From Bacteroidales bacterium UBA6207 (GTDB lineage Bacteria; Bacteroidota; Bacteroidia; Bacteroidales; F082), in NCBI GenBank assembly GCA_002421995.1, contig DISP01000149.1, forward strand, positions 1 through 16,565: 16,565 nucleotides of DNA, in the 5' to 3' direction. Numbering within the stretch: the first letter of the stretch is position 1; each line of letters opens with the position of its first letter. Under the pieces are notes generated by a model. That model was not told the DNA's origin, ran no database searches, and saw only the letters and a list, made by a program, of their open reading frames with translations. Below are positions 15,768 to 16,565 of the stretch, piece by piece. The translations under genes and the position numbers were made by a program.

Positions 15768-16391
15768 ATGGCAAATAACCTGAGTGATGAAATAAGCAAT
15801 TTGACCGCTGACCTGAAAATGTATTTAAACCTTCGGTTGAATCTCATCGGTCTGTTGTTAAGCAAAAGAATAGCAACTCTATCCTCCATCTTGCTCACCG
15901 TGATAATCATTACCGGACTGGCTTCGATGATCATACTGATGTTGTCGTTTGCCTTTGTTTTCTGGTTTGGTCATCATGTCGGAACTTATTATCAGGGCTT
16001 TCTGGTAATGGCAGGAGTTTATACGCTTCTTGGCGTCATTGTTTTTCTTGGAAGAAAAAAGTTTTTTGTTGACCCTGTTATACACAAGATTAATGAGAAG
16101 ATGACCTCAGCTGACTTTGCAGGCACCAGCACTCCCTCTCCAGCAAAATTTGCCAACCTGGATGACCACATTAACTACCTGACGCAGGTGGTCGAAAAGC
16201 ATGAGGCTGATATACAGAAAGATTACGAAAATATTACCGAACAACTCCAGCCTGCCAACCTGCTCAAAAATGCAGTAGGCAGTTTGCTGACAAGTCCAAC
16301 GCTGCTTATCACCCTCCTCAACCTGGCAATAAAAGTGTTAAGAAAAGGTGGCAAAAACAAGGAGGAAAACAACGAAGAATCAGACGGTTAA
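15768..16391 (+). CDS. Holin-X / YqjE-like membrane protein (phage holin family by name only)
   Basis: 207 residues. An N-terminal amphipathic helix (about 1-38) is followed by two membrane helices (about 40-68 and 72-97), with the short FGHHVGTYYQG turn between them. A charged cytosolic tail includes a helix near 125-165. This matches the putative holin-X (holin superfamily III) / YqjE group, common as chromosomal genes in Bacteroidota and not evidence of a prophage; no phage genes are nearby. The tail past residue 110, with a second hydrophobic stretch LLTSPTLLITLLNLAIKVL (about 175-193), is longer than the core family domain. The last 12 bases overlap the end of frr on the opposite strand. 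Confidence 0.8.
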   Translation: MANNLSDEISNLTADLKMYLNLRLNLIGLLLSKRIATLSSILLTVIIITGLASMIILMLSFAFVFWFGHHVGTYYQGFLVMAGVYTLLGVIVFLGRKKFFVDPVIHKINEKMTSADFAGTSTPSPAKFANLDDHINYLTQVVEKHEADIQKDYENITEQLQPANLLKNAVGSLLTSPTLLITLLNLAIKVLRKGGKNKEENNEESDG

Positions 16392-16565
16392 GATATCTTT
16401 TTCTTTCAATTCCAGCACTTTATCAACTTTGATGATATAGTTATTGGTCATTTCCTGAATTTTCTCCACAAGCCTTTTTACTTCATCCTCCGGAACACCA
16501 TCTTTTTCGAGATGCTTTGCATCATCGTTGGCATGGCGTCTTGCGTTTCGGATGCTCACTTTAGC
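16380..16565 (-). CDS. frr: Ribosome recycling factor, C-terminal part (cut by window edge)
   Basis: Translating the minus strand from the right edge gives 61 residues to a TGA at 16380-16382. It includes VSIRNARRHAND, LEKDGVPEDEVKRL and a lysine/glutamate-rich end with LELKEKDILTV. This is the conserved C-terminal helix of domain I of ribosome recycling factor, which with EF-G splits ribosomes after termination. The start and about two thirds of the protein lie outside the window. It converges with the holin-X-like gene and overlaps it by 12 bases. No separate terminator is visible, so each gene's transcript probably runs into the other. Confidence 0.95.
   Translation of the reverse strand, partial: AKVSIRNARRHANDDAKHLEKDGVPEDEVKRLVEKIQEMTNNYIIKVDKVLELKEKDILTV

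Noticed and set aside
15768..16391. Holin-family protein as a sign of a prophage.
   Set aside because: No phage structural, lysis or integrase genes are nearby; this family is commonly chromosomal in Bacteroidota.

Overview
The window looks like chromosomal DNA from a member of the Bacteroidota, probably near the Bacteroidales. It is AT-rich and mostly lacks strong Shine-Dalgarno sites. It has at least one good Bacteroidota-type promoter (TTG, 19 bases, TAnnTTTG). It encodes families typical of the phylum: a CarboxypepD-type TonB receptor, DUF4625-like lipoproteins, a DUF5687-type ABC permease and a DUF5686-like outer-membrane barrel. No complete insertion sequence, phage, CRISPR array, tRNA or rRNA gene was seen.

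Layout. (1) Bases 31-4700, minus strand: a compact five-gene unit that reads as a metal-uptake operon, most likely for zinc. From the promoter side it holds a Fur/Zur-family regulator, a small His/Cys-rich exported protein, a TonB-dependent receptor with a His-containing plug, and two His-rich lipoproteins. A 15-bp perfect palindrome with a degenerate second copy lies just upstream and overlaps a -7-like promoter box. An intrinsic hairpin terminator closes the unit. (2) 4722-8774, minus strand: an MsbA-type ABC exporter, a membrane-anchored SRPBCC + GyrI-like protein, and a MalY/PatB-type PLP C-S lyase. (3) 8859-11476, plus strand: a good promoter, a MazG-like pyrophosphohydrolase, a DUF5687-type permease and its ABC ATPase. 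(4) 11477-14395: a largely non-coding stretch, then a 736-residue exported protein with a DUF5686-like barrel and a cluster of four cysteines. A ~120-bp imperfect direct repeat stands on both sides of this gene. The core of each copy folds into a long hairpin whose stem shows base-pair-preserving changes between copies. (5) 14396-16391, plus strand: an AI-2E family transporter, a YtxH-like small protein and a holin-X/YqjE-like membrane protein. (6) The C-terminal end of ribosome recycling factor (frr), minus strand, enters from the right edge and overlaps the holin-X gene tail to tail.

The two parts most worth following up are the self-contained Zur-like operon, in which DUF4625-like lipoproteins and the small His/Cys protein are candidate surface or periplasmic zinc-handling parts, and the pair of structured repeats around the DUF5686-like gene. 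For many genes here the longest open frame begins at TTG upstream of a better ATG. I placed starts at the ATG that gives a proper signal peptide and spacing. The exception is the Fur-family gene, where TTG seems to be the real start.
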